A DNA stretch of 64,000 bases from assembly GCF_005863245.1 (NCBI RefSeq), contig NZ_VBUT01000005.1, positions 372,001-436,000 of the forward strand. Direction: 5' to 3'. Shown piece by piece: positions 35,335-44,967 of the stretch. Positions within the stretch are counted from its first letter, which is position 1. Every line of letters starts with the position of its first letter. Origin of the DNA: Nocardia cyriacigeorgica. Its GTDB lineage: Bacteria > Actinomycetota > Actinomycetes > Mycobacteriales > Mycobacteriaceae. Both the position numbers and the translations under genes were made by a program. The notes under the pieces are model-generated. The model did no database searches and was not told the origin of the DNA. It worked only from the letters and a program-made list of their open reading frames with translations.

Positions 35335-36048
35335 GTGAGCGACACGGCAGGAATCTCGGTTGTACACAGCCGGGAGGACGTCAACATAGTTGCGGTACCG
35401 ACCGGCGACTCGAGTCACCGGTTCACCCGGGGTGGACGCGACATCATGGTCCGAGTAACCGAGGTGGCAGGTGGCGCCGAGGACGGGCATGTGCTCGTCT
35501 TCGGCGACCCACGCAACAACTGCCTGGTCCGGGTGCATTCGCGCTGCCTCTACGGCGAGGCTCTCGGTTCCCAGGATTGCGATTGCGGCCCCGAACTCGC
35601 CAAGTCGCTCGACCACATCCAGGACGAAGGCGCCGGTGTGCTGATCTATCTGGAGCAGGAAGGCCGCGGCTGCGGGCTGGTCGCCAAGGCACACGGCTAC
35701 CGGGAAAGCGAACGCTCCGGTGCCGACACCTTCACCAGCTACGAACGGCTCGGCCTGCCCGCCGACGCCCGCACCTACACCCATGCCGCGACCAGCCTGC
35801 TCGAACTGGGATTGACGGAGGTTCGCCTGCTCACCAACAACCCCGACAAGGTCGCCGCCCTCACCGACGCCGGTATCGCGGTCACCGCGGTACCCCTGGT
35901 GACCACCCCGCTCAGTGACCGCGCGGCGCAATACCTGGAAGCCAAGCGGCAGCGGCGCGGGCACTGGATCCCCACCGACACCACCGCGTGGGAGTCGCAG
36001 GCCGCGCTGCTGGACCGTCCCGAACCGCAGGCTCAGGGCCGCAACTAG
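35335..36048 (+). CDS. ribA: GTP cyclohydrolase II
   Basis: A 237-residue single-domain GTP cyclohydrolase II, the first enzyme of riboflavin synthesis. It opens GTP to diaminohydroxyribosylaminopyrimidine 5'-phosphate. Zinc ligands are Cys71, Cys82 and Cys84 in RCLYGEALGSQDCDCG; EQEGRGCGL and the C-terminal LLTNNPDKV follow. The usual TGD after the first Cys reads YGE here, a conservative variation. The GTG start has GAGG upstream. No other rib gene is nearby, so this is probably a second copy outside the main rib operon. Confidence 0.88.
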   Translation: MSDTAGISVVHSREDVNIVAVPTGDSSHRFTRGGRDIMVRVTEVAGGAEDGHVLVFGDPRNNCLVRVHSRCLYGEALGSQDCDCGPELAKSLDHIQDEGAGVLIYLEQEGRGCGLVAKAHGYRESERSGADTFTSYERLGLPADARTYTHAATSLLELGLTEVRLLTNNPDKVAALTDAGIAVTAVPLVTTPLSDRAAQYLEAKRQRRGHWIPTDTTAWESQAALLDRPEPQAQGRN

Positions 36049-36057
36049 CGCCGACGC

Positions 36058-36093
36058 ACCGGTCCGGGGTGCCGCCGCGCACCCCGGACCGGT
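36058..36093 (+). terminator. 15-bp perfect hairpin after ribA
   Basis: ACCGGTCCGGGGTGC (36058-36072) and GCACCCCGGACCGGT (36079-36093) are exact reverse complements around a 6-base loop. It begins 10 bp after the ribA stop and lies before the fadD promoter. There is no T tract, which is common in high-GC actinobacteria. Confidence 0.8.
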
Positions 36094-36257
36094 CTGTCGT
36101 TACCCCGGTCACAATGTCCGATTTCCGGCTACCATGAGTGAGCCGCGTCACTCGGTGCTGCCTCGGGGAGCCGGTGTGCCGGCCCCAGACCGGCGCGCCG
36201 ACCGGCGAAGCAGCCGGCCGAGACGCTCGGCTCATGCAGCGACATCGGGAACGGAAC

Positions 36258-38132
36258 ATGACCACTACAGATATCGGCTACGCCCATCCCAGCGGCACCA
36301 CCGTCTACACCGTGCCGCAAGCCTTCCAGCAGACCCTCACCCTGCGCCCCGATCAGATCGCCTTGCGCACCGTCGGCGGCACCCAGGAGATCACCTGGCG
36401 CGAATACGGCGAACGGGTGCGCGCCCTGGCCGCGGGCCTGGCCGGGCTGGGCGTGGGGCACGGCGACACCGTCGGCATCATGCTCACCAACCGGCCCGAG
36501 TTCAACCTGATCGACACCGCGGCCCTGCACCTGGGCGCCACACCCTTCTCGATCTACAACACCAGCTCCGCCGAGCAGATCACCCACCTGTTCACCAATG
36601 CCGCCAACAAGGTGGTCGTCACCGAGCAGAAGTTCCTCGACGTCATCAAGGCCTCCGGTGTGCCGGTCGAGCATCTGATCGTGGTGGACGGCCCCGTCAC
36701 CGGCGCGCTCACCTTCGACGACGTCGAGGCCGCCGCGGCCGGGGATTTCGATTTCGACGCCGCCTGGCAGGCGGTGCAACCCGACGATCTGGCCACCCTC
36801 ATCTACACCTCCGGCACCACCGGCCCGTCCAAGGGTGTGGAGATCACCCACCGCAATGTGCTCGCGCAGGTGCTCGCGCTGGTCAGCGGCCCGCTGTCGG
36901 TGGGCATCGATGACCGGATCGTGTCGTATCTGCCTGCCGCGCATGTCGCCGACCGCATTTCCGCGCATGCGATGAATCTGCTCACCGGCATCCAGCTCAC
37001 CACCGTGCCCGATCCGCGGGAGGTCGCCGCCGCGCTGCCCGATGCCCGGCCCACGGTGTTCTTCGGGGTGCCGCGGGTGTGGCAGAAGATCAAGGCCGGT
37101 ATCGAAGCCAAGCTCGCCACCGAGACCGGGGTGAAGAAGTCCCTGGCCGAATGGGCCATCGCCACCGGGATCGCCGCCGCGCGCGCCGATCTGGCCGGCA
37201 CCGGACGTCCGCTGACCTTGCGGATCCAGCATCCGATCGCCGATGCGCTGGTGCTGTCGAAGCTGCGGGCGGCGCTGGGATTGGATCAGTTGAAGGTGGC
37301 GTCCTCGGGTGCGGCGCCGATTCCGGCGGAGACCCTCGAATATTTCCTCGGGCTCGGGTTCACCGTGTCGGAGGTGTGGGGCATGTCCGAAACCACCGGT
37401 GTCGGCACCTACACCGAACTCGACAAGCCGCGCCCCGGCACGGTCGGGCGTCCGGTCGACGGGCTGGAGTTGCGGTTGGACGCCGACGGCGAGGTGCTGG
37501 TGCGCGGGCCGATCGTCACCCGCGGCTACCGCAACATGCCCGACAAGACCGCCGAGGCCTTCGATGACGACGGCTGGCTGCGCACCGGCGATGTCGGCAC
37601 CCTCGACGCCGACGGCTACCTGCGCATCGTGGACCGCAAGAAGGAACTGATCATCAACGAGGCGGGCAAGAACATCGCCCCCAGCAATATCGAGAACTCG
37701 GTGAAGGCGGCGTCGTCGCTGGTCGGGCAGGTGGTCGCCATCGGTGACGCCAAGCCCTACATTGCGGCGCTCATCGTGCTCGACCCGGATATCGCGGCGG
37801 TGCGGGCCAAGGAACTCGACGCCACCGACACCGATATCGCCGGCCTGGCCACGCGCCGCGAAATCCTCGACGAGGTGCTGGCCGCGGTGCAGGCGGGCAA
37901 CAAGAAGCTCTCCCGGGTGGAGCAGATCAAGCGGTTCACCGTGCTGGGCACGGTGTGGGAGCCCGGCGGCGACGAGTTGACCCCGAAGATGTCGCTGAAA
38001 CGTCAGCCGATCGCGGCGAAGTACGCCGAGCAGATCGCTTCCCTCTACGCCGATCCCGCCCCCGAGGGCGTCATCAGGGGTCGCCGTAGTATCGGCCGAA
38101 TTTCGGGCGGATATGGCGTAGCAGCCTGGTAG
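36258..38132 (+). CDS. fadD15: Long-chain acyl-CoA synthetase FadD15-like, C-terminus altered by Tn insertion
   Basis: An AMP-forming acyl-CoA synthetase, now 624 codons. The P-loop YTSGTTGPSKGVEITHRN is near residues 180-197, WGMSETTG is the adenine motif, GWLRTGDVG holds the ribose-binding Asp, and the late NIAPSNIENSVK with KKLSRVEQIKRF completes the C-terminal domain. The Tn3 element entered after codon 606. The last native residues (NVK and stop) now lie at 46767-46776, and the transposon supplies an 18-residue tail (RGRRSIGRISGG...). All catalytic parts are upstream, so activity is probably kept. Expect activation of long-chain fatty acids for lipid synthesis or degradation. Confidence 0.93.
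   Translation: MTTTDIGYAHPSGTTVYTVPQAFQQTLTLRPDQIALRTVGGTQEITWREYGERVRALAAGLAGLGVGHGDTVGIMLTNRPEFNLIDTAALHLGATPFSIYNTSSAEQITHLFTNAANKVVVTEQKFLDVIKASGVPVEHLIVVDGPVTGALTFDDVEAAAAGDFDFDAAWQAVQPDDLATLIYTSGTTGPSKGVEITHRNVLAQVLALVSGPLSVGIDDRIVSYLPAAHVADRISAHAMNLLTGIQLTTVPDPREVAAALPDARPTVFFGVPRVWQKIKAGIEAKLATETGVKKSLAEWAIATGIAAARADLAGTGRPLTLRIQHPIADALVLSKLRAALGLDQLKVASSGAAPIPAETLEYFLGLGFTVSEVWGMSETTGVGTYTELDKPRPGTVGRPVDGLELRLDADGEVLVRGPIVTRGYRNMPDKTAEAFDDDGWLRTGDVGTLDADGYLRIVDRKKELIINEAGKNIAPSNIENSVKAASSLVGQVVAIGDAKPYIAALIVLDPDIAAVRAKELDATDTDIAGLATRREILDEVLAAVQAGNKKLSRVEQIKRFTVLGTVWEPGGDELTPKMSLKRQPIAAKYAEQIASLYADPAPEGVIRGRRSIGRISGGYGVAAW
38072..38076. repeat. Left target-site duplication (CATCA)
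   Basis: CATCA directly precedes the left inverted repeat and is repeated exactly at 46764-46768 after the right one. Five-base duplications are the rule for Tn3-family elements. An intact pair shows that the element moved here as a unit and has not been rearranged since. Confidence 0.95.
38077..38122 (+). repeat. Left terminal inverted repeat (46 bp)
   Basis: It starts GGGGTCGCCGTAGTATCGG and ends GGATATGGCGTAGC. It is identical over 46 bp to the reverse complement of 46718-46763, longer than the usual 38 bp of Tn3 elements. It contains the stop of the extended fadD frame nearby (38130-38132). Confidence 0.97.
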
Positions 38133-38225
38133 GGCAGGGTTTTCGTGCTCGGGGTGCGGGGCGGGGCGGTTGGTGCTTGGCTTGGCTGTCGATGAGGTTG
38201 ATCGGCGTGCTGGAGGTTGGGGTTC

Positions 38226-41200
38226 GTGGCGACGAGGGTGTTCGCGGACGAGGAGTTGGAGCGTCTGCGGGGGTTCCCGGAGATCAGCCGCGAAGAGTTG
38301 TTCCGGTTCTTCACGCTGACCCCGGCTGATCTGGCGTTCGTGGATCCGGGTCGTGGCCGGGGTCCGGCGGATCGGTTGGGTTTGGCGGTCGCGTTGTGCA
38401 CGTTGCCGTGGCTGGGGTTCGTGCCGGACCGGGTGGCGATGGCGCCGCCGGTGGCGGTGGCCCGGCTCGCTGAGCAGCTTCGGGTGGATCCGGTGGAGAT
38501 CGGTGCGTATGGCAGGCGTGCCAAGACCCGTACCGAGCATGTGCGGTTGGTCGCTCAGTATCTGGGTTGGCGGCCGGCCGGGCCGCTGGAGTCGAAGGAA
38601 CTGGACGAGTTCCTGTTGGCGCGGGCGATGGAGCACGATTCCCCGATGTTGCTGTTCCGGCTGGCGTGCGAGTATCTGATCTCGGCGCGGGTGATCCGGC
38701 CGGGCCCGGTCACGGTGGTGGAACGAGTTGCCCACGCCCGCCACCAGGCGCAGACCGAGACCTACGATCGGCTCGCGCATGAGTTCACTCCCGTGCGGTG
38801 TGCGGAGCTGGACTCGTTGTTGGTCGTCGATGACTCGCTCGGGGTTTCGCGGTTGCGGTGGCTGTCGACGGGCCCGGTCGAGGCGTCGGCGCAGGCGGTG
38901 AAGGCCGAGGTCGACAAGCTGGGTTTCCTGCGCGGGATGGGCGCGGACCGCCTCGATATGTCGGTGCTGCCCGCCGAGCGGCGCCGGTTCCTGGCCACGA
39001 TGGGCCGCCGCCTGACCCCGCAGGGCCTCGAACGCCGGGAGCCGCAGCGCCGCTACCCGATTCTGTTGACGGTGCTGGCGCAGTCGGGCACCGATGTGCT
39101 CGATGAGGTGGTGGCGCTGTTCGATCAGGCGATCTCGGCGAAGTTCGGCCAGGCGGAGCGGCGCATGCAGCAGCAGTTGGCCGAACGCGGAAAATCCGGG
39201 GAGGATCGCCAAGCGTTGTTGGACGAGCTGCTGGACATTGTCACCGATCCGGCGATCGCCGATGAGGAGATCGGTGGCCTGATCCGGGGTGATGCGATCG
39301 GGTGGGAGCGGTTGCGGGCGGCGATCGCGCAGGCAAAACCGCGTCTGCCGCGTGATCACGGGCATCTGGCCGCGCTGGATCTCTCCTACAACTATCTGCG
39401 GCAGTTCACTCCGGCGGTGCTCGAGGCGGTGCGGTTCGCCGGCGGTACCGCGGCGACCGAGCTGCTGGTCGCGGTGGACATGCTGCGGGAGCTGAACGCC
39501 ACCGGACGTCGGAAGGTGTTCGACGAGGCACCGGCCGGGTTCGTGCCGACCAAGTGGCGCGGCTACCTCGACGAGGCACGAAAATCGGGAAGCGTCACCG
39601 CCTACCGGCACTACTGGGAGCTGTGTGTGCTGCTCGGGCTGCGCGACGGGTTGCGCAGTGGGGATGTGTATGTGCCGGGCTCGCGCCGCTACGCCGACCC
39701 GGCCGCCTACCTGCTCACCCCCGAGCAGTGGGCGCCGCAGTGCGGCGAGTTCTGCCGTCTTGTCGGCAAGCCCGCCGACCCCGGCGAAGCCCTGGCCGCG
39801 GTGACCGACGAGCTGTGTGAGGCGGTCGGCGAGCTGGAGGCGGTGCTGGCCTGTGGGGACGGCCCGGTCCGGGTGGACGAGACCGGGGATCTGGTGATCT
39901 CGCCGTTGACCGCCGAAGACGTGCCCGCGGAGGCGGTTTCGCTCAAGGCGGAGCTGACCGAGATGCTGCCGTTCGCGCCGATCGTGTCGCTGCTGATCGA
40001 TCTGGACAAACGCACCGGCTACCTGGACTGTTTCACTCATGCCTCGGGCAAACAAACCCGCACCCCGGAGCTCAAACGCAACCTCATCGCGGTGCTGCTG
40101 GCGTATTCGACGAACCTGGGGCTGACCAGGATGGCGGAGGCGTGCGGCATTTCCTACGACATCCTGGCCTGGACCGCGGAATGGTATGTGCGGGAAGAGA
40201 CCCTGCGCGCGGCGAATCTGGCGATCATCGACTACCACCAGCGGCTGCCGCTGACCACGGTGTTCGGTGCGGGCACGCTGTCGTCGAGTGATGGGCAGCG
40301 GTTCCCGGTGCGTGGCAAGTCGACAACGGCGCGGGAGATGGTCATCCACGGCGGCCGGGTGCTGTCGACCTACACCCATGTCACCGATCAACACGCCACC
40401 TACGGCACGAAGATCATCGTCGCCACCAAACGCGAGGCGCACTACGTTCTGGATGAGATCCTCGGCAACGCAACGGATCTGCCGATCACCGAACACGCGA
40501 CCGACACCCACGGGGTGACGCTGGTGAATTTCGGGCTGTTCGACCTGCTCGGGATGCAGCTCTCACCCCGGATCCGGGACCTGGGGAAGATCACCCTGTA
40601 CCGGCCCGGCCCGCGCCGGGAGACCGAGGCCCGGTTCCCGCACGCCGGACCGCTGATGACCCGCAAGGCGAACTTGGAGCTGATCGCCGAGCACTGGGAC
40701 GACCTGCTCCGGTTGGCCGGGTCGCTGAAGTTCGGGCACGCCACCGCCTCACTGCTGGTCGGCAAGCTGTCCGCCTCCGGACGGCAGAACACCCTCGCTA
40801 CCGCGCTCAAGGAGTACGGGGCCCTGCGCCGCACCATCTACGCGGCGAAATACCTGGCGGATCCGGACTATCGGCGCAAGATCTCCCGCCAGCTCAACAA
40901 GGGCGAGTCGCTGCACGCGCTGCGCCGGGACCTGCTCTACGCCCACGAGGGCATGATCCGCGCCCGCCAGCTCGAGGACCAGACCGAGCAAGCCTGGTGC
41001 CTGACGCTGGCCACCAACGCCGTGATCGCCTGGACCACCGAGTATTACGGTCTCGCGGTCGAGCAGATGCGGCGTGCCGGGCGCCGGATAGATGACGAGG
41101 TGCTGGCACATATCAGCCCCGCCCACAGTGAGAACATCAACTTCTTCGGCGCCATCGAGGTCGATATCGACGCCGAACTGGCCCAGCTCGGACCGACCGG

Positions 41201-41237
41201 GTATCGGCCGCTGCGGGTGCGCGACACCCTGTTCTGA
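38226..41237 (+). CDS. tnpA: Tn3-family transposase
   Basis: A 1,003-residue DDE transposase of normal Tn3-family length. The N-terminal DUF4158 region (LERLRGFPEISREELFRFF) leads to the catalytic part: Asp689 in LSSSDGQRF, Asp760 in HATDTHGVT and probably Glu917 in RQLEDQTEQ. The C-terminus shows the Tn3 pattern TNAVIAWTTEYY. The GTG start at 38226 has GGAGG 9 bp upstream; the TTG at 38217 is too close to it. It acts on the two 46-bp ends. The ORF is intact. Confidence 0.96.
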   Translation: MATRVFADEELERLRGFPEISREELFRFFTLTPADLAFVDPGRGRGPADRLGLAVALCTLPWLGFVPDRVAMAPPVAVARLAEQLRVDPVEIGAYGRRAKTRTEHVRLVAQYLGWRPAGPLESKELDEFLLARAMEHDSPMLLFRLACEYLISARVIRPGPVTVVERVAHARHQAQTETYDRLAHEFTPVRCAELDSLLVVDDSLGVSRLRWLSTGPVEASAQAVKAEVDKLGFLRGMGADRLDMSVLPAERRRFLATMGRRLTPQGLERREPQRRYPILLTVLAQSGTDVLDEVVALFDQAISAKFGQAERRMQQQLAERGKSGEDRQALLDELLDIVTDPAIADEEIGGLIRGDAIGWERLRAAIAQAKPRLPRDHGHLAALDLSYNYLRQFTPAVLEAVRFAGGTAATELLVAVDMLRELNATGRRKVFDEAPAGFVPTKWRGYLDEARKSGSVTAYRHYWELCVLLGLRDGLRSGDVYVPGSRRYADPAAYLLTPEQWAPQCGEFCRLVGKPADPGEALAAVTDELCEAVGELEAVLACGDGPVRVDETGDLVISPLTAEDVPAEAVSLKAELTEMLPFAPIVSLLIDLDKRTGYLDCFTHASGKQTRTPELKRNLIAVLLAYSTNLGLTRMAEACGISYDILAWTAEWYVREETLRAANLAIIDYHQRLPLTTVFGAGTLSSSDGQRFPVRGKSTTAREMVIHGGRVLSTYTHVTDQHATYGTKIIVATKREAHYVLDEILGNATDLPITEHATDTHGVTLVNFGLFDLLGMQLSPRIRDLGKITLYRPGPRRETEARFPHAGPLMTRKANLELIAEHWDDLLRLAGSLKFGHATASLLVGKLSASGRQNTLATALKEYGALRRTIYAAKYLADPDYRRKISRQLNKGESLHALRRDLLYAHEGMIRARQLEDQTEQAWCLTLATNAVIAWTTEYYGLAVEQMRRAGRRIDDEVLAHISPAHSENINFFGAIEVDIDAELAQLGPTGYRPLRVRDTLF

Positions 41238-41317
41238 CACGGCCACCGCCTGGGACGAAAGTGGGTGATGGCCGGTGTGGCGGCGGTGAGAGGTAGGACA
41301 CGTTCGGCGGCTCCCGC

Positions 41318-41348
41318 TTGAAACTCTACCCTCCCGTAAGGGTAGAGT
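41318..41348 (+). promoter_or_regulatory. MerR-type promoter with 19-bp spacer and 10-bp dyad
   Basis: TTGAAA (41318-41323) and TAGAGT (41343-41348) are separated by exactly 19 bp. Between and over them lies the perfect dyad ACTCTACCCT (41323-41332) / AGGGTAGAGT (41339-41348). This over-long spacer with a centred dyad is the hallmark of promoters activated by MerR-family proteins. It reads towards the SulP gene, and a MerR gene follows in the same operon. Confidence 0.85.
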
Positions 41349-41529
41349 TCTGATCGCTGAGTGGTAGCCGATGGTGGGGTGTCCGGCAGCGTGGCCGACG
41401 CTTTCACCTCCTCGACCTGTGACGGGTCATCCACTCGCGTTCCCGACGATCTTTCTCCCCGGCAACCGGTTTCGCGGTGCCCGGGGTGCGCCCGCGTGCG
41501 CGTGAGCCCATGGAATGGAGTGTGCCCTG

Positions 41530-43047
41530 ATGGTGTCGACGACACAGCGGCCGACCGACGAGGGGTCGGTGCTGGCCGCATTGCGTAGCCCGGCACGGTT
41601 ACGGACCGAGGTGTTGGCCGGTTTGGTGGTCGCGCTGGCGCTGATCCCGGAGGCGATCTCGTTCTCCATCATCGCCGGGGTCGATCCGAGCGTGGGGTTG
41701 TTCGCCTCGTTCACCATGGCGGTGACTATCGCGATCGTCGGTGGTCGCCGGGCGATGATCTCCGCCGCGACGGGGGCGATCGCGCTGGTGATCGCGCCGG
41801 TGGTCAAAGAGCACGGCTTGGACTACCTGATCGCCACGGTCATCCTGGCCGGGCTGTTGCAGATCGTGCTCAGCGTGGTCGGCGTCGCCCGGCTGATGCG
41901 GTTCATCCCGCGCAGTGTCATGGTCGGATTCGTCAACGCCCTGGCCATCCTCATCTTCACCGCGCAGATCCCGCACCTGCTCGGGGTGCCGTGGCTGGTG
42001 TATCCGATGGTCGCGATCGGCATCGTGATCATGGTGTCGCTGCCCAAACTGTCGACTGTGGTCCCGGCTCCACTGGTGGCGATCGTGCTGCTCACTGCGG
42101 CGACCATCGTGTTCTCGCTCAACATCCCGAACGTCGGCGATGAGGGCGAGTTGCCGTCGAACCTGCCGACATGGCTCATCCCGGACGTCCCGTTGAACCT
42201 GGAGACCCTGGGCATCATCGCCCCGTACGCCCTGGCGATGGCGCTGGTCGGCCTGCTCGAGTCGCTGATGACCGCCAAGCTCGTCGACGACATCACCGAC
42301 ACCCACTCCGACAAGACCCGCGAGGGCTGGGGCCAGGGCGTGGCCAACGTGGTCACCGGGTTCTTCGGCGGCATGGGTGGTTGCGCCATGATCGGCCAGA
42401 CCATGATCAACGTGAAGTCCTCCGGCGCCCGCACCCGCATCTCGACGTTCCTGGCCGGTGTGTTCCTGCTCATCCTGGTCGTCGGCCTCGGCGACGTCGT
42501 CGCGTTGATCCCGATGGCCGCGCTGGTCGCAGTCATGATCATGGTCTCGGTCGGCACCATGGACTGGCACTCGATCGCCCCGAAGACCTTGCGGCGCATG
42601 CCGATCGCCGAAACCACCGTCATGGCGGTCACCGTCGCGGTCACCGTGGCCACACACAATCTCGCTTATGGGGTGATCGCCGGTGTGCTGACCGCGATGG
42701 TCGCCTTCGCGCACCGCGTCGCGCATTTCACGCAGGTGGACAAGGTTTCCGAGGCCGACACCGATCACGACGGCGCGATCGACACCCGCGTCTACAAGGT
42801 GCGCGGCGAGTTGTTCTTCGCTTCGAGCAATGACCTGGTCTACCAGTTCGACTATGTGGGTGATCCGGCCAATATCGTCATCGACATGTCGGATGCACAC
42901 ATCTGGGACGCCTCGACCGTGGCGACCCTGGACGCGATCACCACCAAATACGCCGCCAAGGGCAAGACGGTGCAGATCATCGGCCTCAACCCGGCCTCGG
43001 AAGCCCGCCATGACCGGTTGTCCGGGCACCTGGCCGGTGGGCACTGA
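41530..43047 (+). CDS. SulP-family anion transporter with STAS domain
   Basis: A 505-residue SLC26/SulP transporter. About ten to twelve membrane helices ([17 protein letters not shown], then [16 protein letters not shown] and [20 protein letters not shown]) are followed by a C-terminal STAS domain at about residues 415-505 ([17 protein letters not shown]...[15 protein letters not shown]). Substrates in the family include sulfate, bicarbonate and other anions; the sequence does not decide. It lies behind the MerR-type promoter and 1 bp ahead of the merR gene, so it is the regulated cargo. Codon use matches the chromosome. Confidence 0.92.
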   Translation: MVSTTQRPTDEGSVLAALRSPARLRTEVLAGLVVALALIPEAISFSIIAGVDPSVGLFASFTMAVTIAIVGGRRAMISAATGAIALVIAPVVKEHGLDYLIATVILAGLLQIVLSVVGVARLMRFIPRSVMVGFVNALAILIFTAQIPHLLGVPWLVYPMVAIGIVIMVSLPKLSTVVPAPLVAIVLLTAATIVFSLNIPNVGDEGELPSNLPTWLIPDVPLNLETLGIIAPYALAMALVGLLESLMTAKLVDDITDTHSDKTREGWGQGVANVVTGFFGGMGGCAMIGQTMINVKSSGARTRISTFLAGVFLLILVVGLGDVVALIPMAALVAVMIMVSVGTMDWHSIAPKTLRRMPIAETTVMAVTVAVTVATHNLAYGVIAGVLTAMVAFAHRVAHFTQVDKVSEADTDHDGAIDTRVYKVRGELFFASSNDLVYQFDYVGDPANIVIDMSDAHIWDASTVATLDAITTKYAAKGKTVQIIGLNPASEARHDRLSGHLAGGH

Positions 43048-43048
43048 C

Positions 43049-43462
43049 ATGGGCGCCACCAGCCATGGCGACGGCTACCTGCAGATCGGGCAGGTCGCCG
43101 AGCGCACCGAGCTCTCGCTCAAGTCGATCCGGCACTGGGATGAGGTCGGGCTGGTGCAGCCCTCGGCCCGCTCGGCGGGCGGGTTCCGCCTCTACACCGA
43201 AGCCGATGTCGCCCGGATGCTGGTCATCCGCCGCATGAAGCCCCTCGGGTTCACCCTCGCGGAGATGAAACAGTTGCTCGACGCGATCGAGATCCTCGAC
43301 GACGCCTCGGCCGAGCCGGCCGCGCGGGTGGCGGCGCAGGCGGATCTGCTCGCGTTCCGCGACAAGGCCGCCGACAGCGCCGACCGGCTCCGGAAACATC
43401 TGGCCTATGCCGAGGAGTTCACCGGGTTGCTCTCGACCCGGGCTTCGGACTCCCCGCCATGA
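43049..43462 (+). CDS. MerR-family regulator of the SulP cassette
   Basis: A 137-residue MerR protein. The winged helix is at residues 10-75 (LQIGQVAERTELSLKSIRHWDEVGL, then YTEADVARM), and a coiled coil follows. The C-terminal region has no cysteine, so it does not sense metals through a Cys site like MerR, CueR or ZntR. Sequence resembles the small-molecule or redox-independent branch. It starts 1 bp after the SulP stop and probably binds the 19-bp-spacer promoter, so it controls its own synthesis as well. Confidence 0.9.
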   Translation: MGATSHGDGYLQIGQVAERTELSLKSIRHWDEVGLVQPSARSAGGFRLYTEADVARMLVIRRMKPLGFTLAEMKQLLDAIEILDDASAEPAARVAAQADLLAFRDKAADSADRLRKHLAYAEEFTGLLSTRASDSPP

Positions 43463-43497
43463 TGCGGGTGTTTCTCGGTGGGAGCTGAACCGGTCGG

Positions 43498-44889
43498 TCA
43501 GCGCCGGTCGCGGTGCGCGGGCAGCCCCGCCGCGACCGCGGCGACGGCGATCGCGGCCACCGCGATCAGCCAGAAGGCCCGGTCGTAGCCGGGCACCGGC
43601 CCCGCCGTTGCCGTGATCAGTGCCGCCAGCCCCAGGGCGGCGCCGACCTGCTTGGTGGTGTTCATCAGCCCCGACGCCGCGCCCGCGTCCGCGGCGGGGA
43701 CTCCCGCGGTGACGGCGGCGGTGAGCGGGGTGTTCAGCAGTCCCGCGCCGATGCTGAACACGAGGGCGGGGCCGAGGATCCCGGTCAGATAGGTGCTGTC
43801 GGGGCCGAGCTGGGCTTGCCAGGCGAAACCGGCCGCGGCCAGCAGCGCCCCGCCGGCGATGAGAACCCGGGCCTCGACCCGGCGCATCAACCACGGGGTC
43901 ACCTGGGTACCGACGGCGATGGTGACCAGCGTGTGCGGCAGGAACGCGAGCCCGGTCTGCATCGGGGTGTAGCCCAAGACGTCCTGCATCGACAACGTCA
44001 GGAAGAACCACATCGGATTCAGACACGCCCCGGCCAGCAGCATCGCGACATTGCCGACCGCCACCGACCGGATCCGCAACAACGCCAACGGCAGCAACGG
44101 CATCCGCACCCACCGCGTCTCCACGAACACGAACACCGCCACCAACCCCACGCCGGCCGCCAGCGCCGACACCGTCACCGGTGCCGACCACCCCCGCGCC
44201 GCGGCCTGGCCGAACCCATAGGCGATCGCGGCGAGCCCGCACGTCACCAGCACCGCCCCCGCCACATCGAGCCGGACCCGGGCCCGCGGCGCCGAGTCCG
44301 GGGCGATGACACCGATCGCGGCTACCAGCACGAGCACGCCGATGGGCAGGTTGATCAGCAGCGTGGCCCGCCACGACGCGAATTCGGTGAGGACACCGCC
44401 CAGCAGATTGCCCGCCGTCCCACCGGCCAAGCCCAGTGCGGTCCAGACCGCCAGCGCCTTGGTCCGCCGCGGCCCCTCCGCGAAGCTCGTGGTCAGGATC
44501 GTCAACGTCGCCGGCGCCAGCACCGCCGCACCCACCCCCTGGACGGCACGGGCCCCGATCAACCACCCCGGCGAGGAAGCCAGCCCGCCGACCAGGCTCG
44601 CCACGGTGAACACCAGCAGCCCGGCGAGGAAAACCCGCTTGCGGCCGAACACATCGGCCAGGCGGCCACCGACCAGCAGCAGGCCCGCGAACACCAGCGC
44701 ATAGGCGTTGACCACCCACGCCAGCCCGGCGTCGGTGAACCCCAACGAGGATCGCATCGACGGCAACGCCACGTTCACCACCGAGATGTCGAGCACCACC
44801 ATGAACTGCGCCGCGCACACCACCGTCAACAGCACGCCCGCGCGCGCCGGGGCTACCGCCGTCTTCTCGTCCGTACCGGGTCGCCGCAC
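43498..44889 (-). CDS. MFS exporter, DHA2 (EmrB/QacA-like) family
   Basis: A 463-residue major facilitator with about 14 helices. It has the DHA2 features VVLDISVVNVALPSM in helix 1, GGRLADVFGRKRVF in the loop after helix 2, and LAPATLTILTTSF with GxxxGPxxGG-like LGLAGGTAGNLLGG in helix 5. Such pumps expel drugs, dyes or disinfectants. The start is GTG at 44889 with GGAGG 6 bp upstream. It is divergent from a tetR gene across a 31-bp operator, a standard efflux-repressor pair. It forms the second cargo cassette of the transposon. Confidence 0.92.
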   Translation of the reverse strand: MRRPGTDEKTAVAPARAGVLLTVVCAAQFMVVLDISVVNVALPSMRSSLGFTDAGLAWVVNAYALVFAGLLLVGGRLADVFGRKRVFLAGLLVFTVASLVGGLASSPGWLIGARAVQGVGAAVLAPATLTILTTSFAEGPRRTKALAVWTALGLAGGTAGNLLGGVLTEFASWRATLLINLPIGVLVLVAAIGVIAPDSAPRARVRLDVAGAVLVTCGLAAIAYGFGQAAARGWSAPVTVSALAAGVGLVAVFVFVETRWVRMPLLPLALLRIRSVAVGNVAMLLAGACLNPMWFFLTLSMQDVLGYTPMQTGLAFLPHTLVTIAVGTQVTPWLMRRVEARVLIAGGALLAAAGFAWQAQLGPDSTYLTGILGPALVFSIGAGLLNTPLTAAVTAGVPAADAGAASGLMNTTKQVGAALGLAALITATAGPVPGYDRAFWLIAVAAIAVAAVAAGLPAHRDRR

Positions 44890-44904
44890 ACCCCACCTCC
44901 AGAT

Positions 44905-44935
44905 TGATACAGTTGTATCCGATACATCTGTATCA
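44905..44935. promoter_or_regulatory. Imperfect 31-bp palindrome between MFS and tetR
   Basis: TGATACAG..TGTATC.CG.ATACA..CTGTATCA is an inverted repeat with outer arms TGATACAG/CTGTATCA perfect and inner TGTATC/GATACA also paired. It lies between the two divergent starts, 15 bp from the MFS GTG, so one bound dimer pair could repress both genes. Confidence 0.75.
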
Positions 44936-44967
44936 CCGACTTGCCGGTGATGTCGAGAGAGGTGACC

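Noticed and set aside
36129..40511. 1,460-codon antisense frame spanning fadD15 and tnpA
   Set aside because: It crosses the transposon junction and opposes two certain genes; composition is that of a GC-rich antisense frame.
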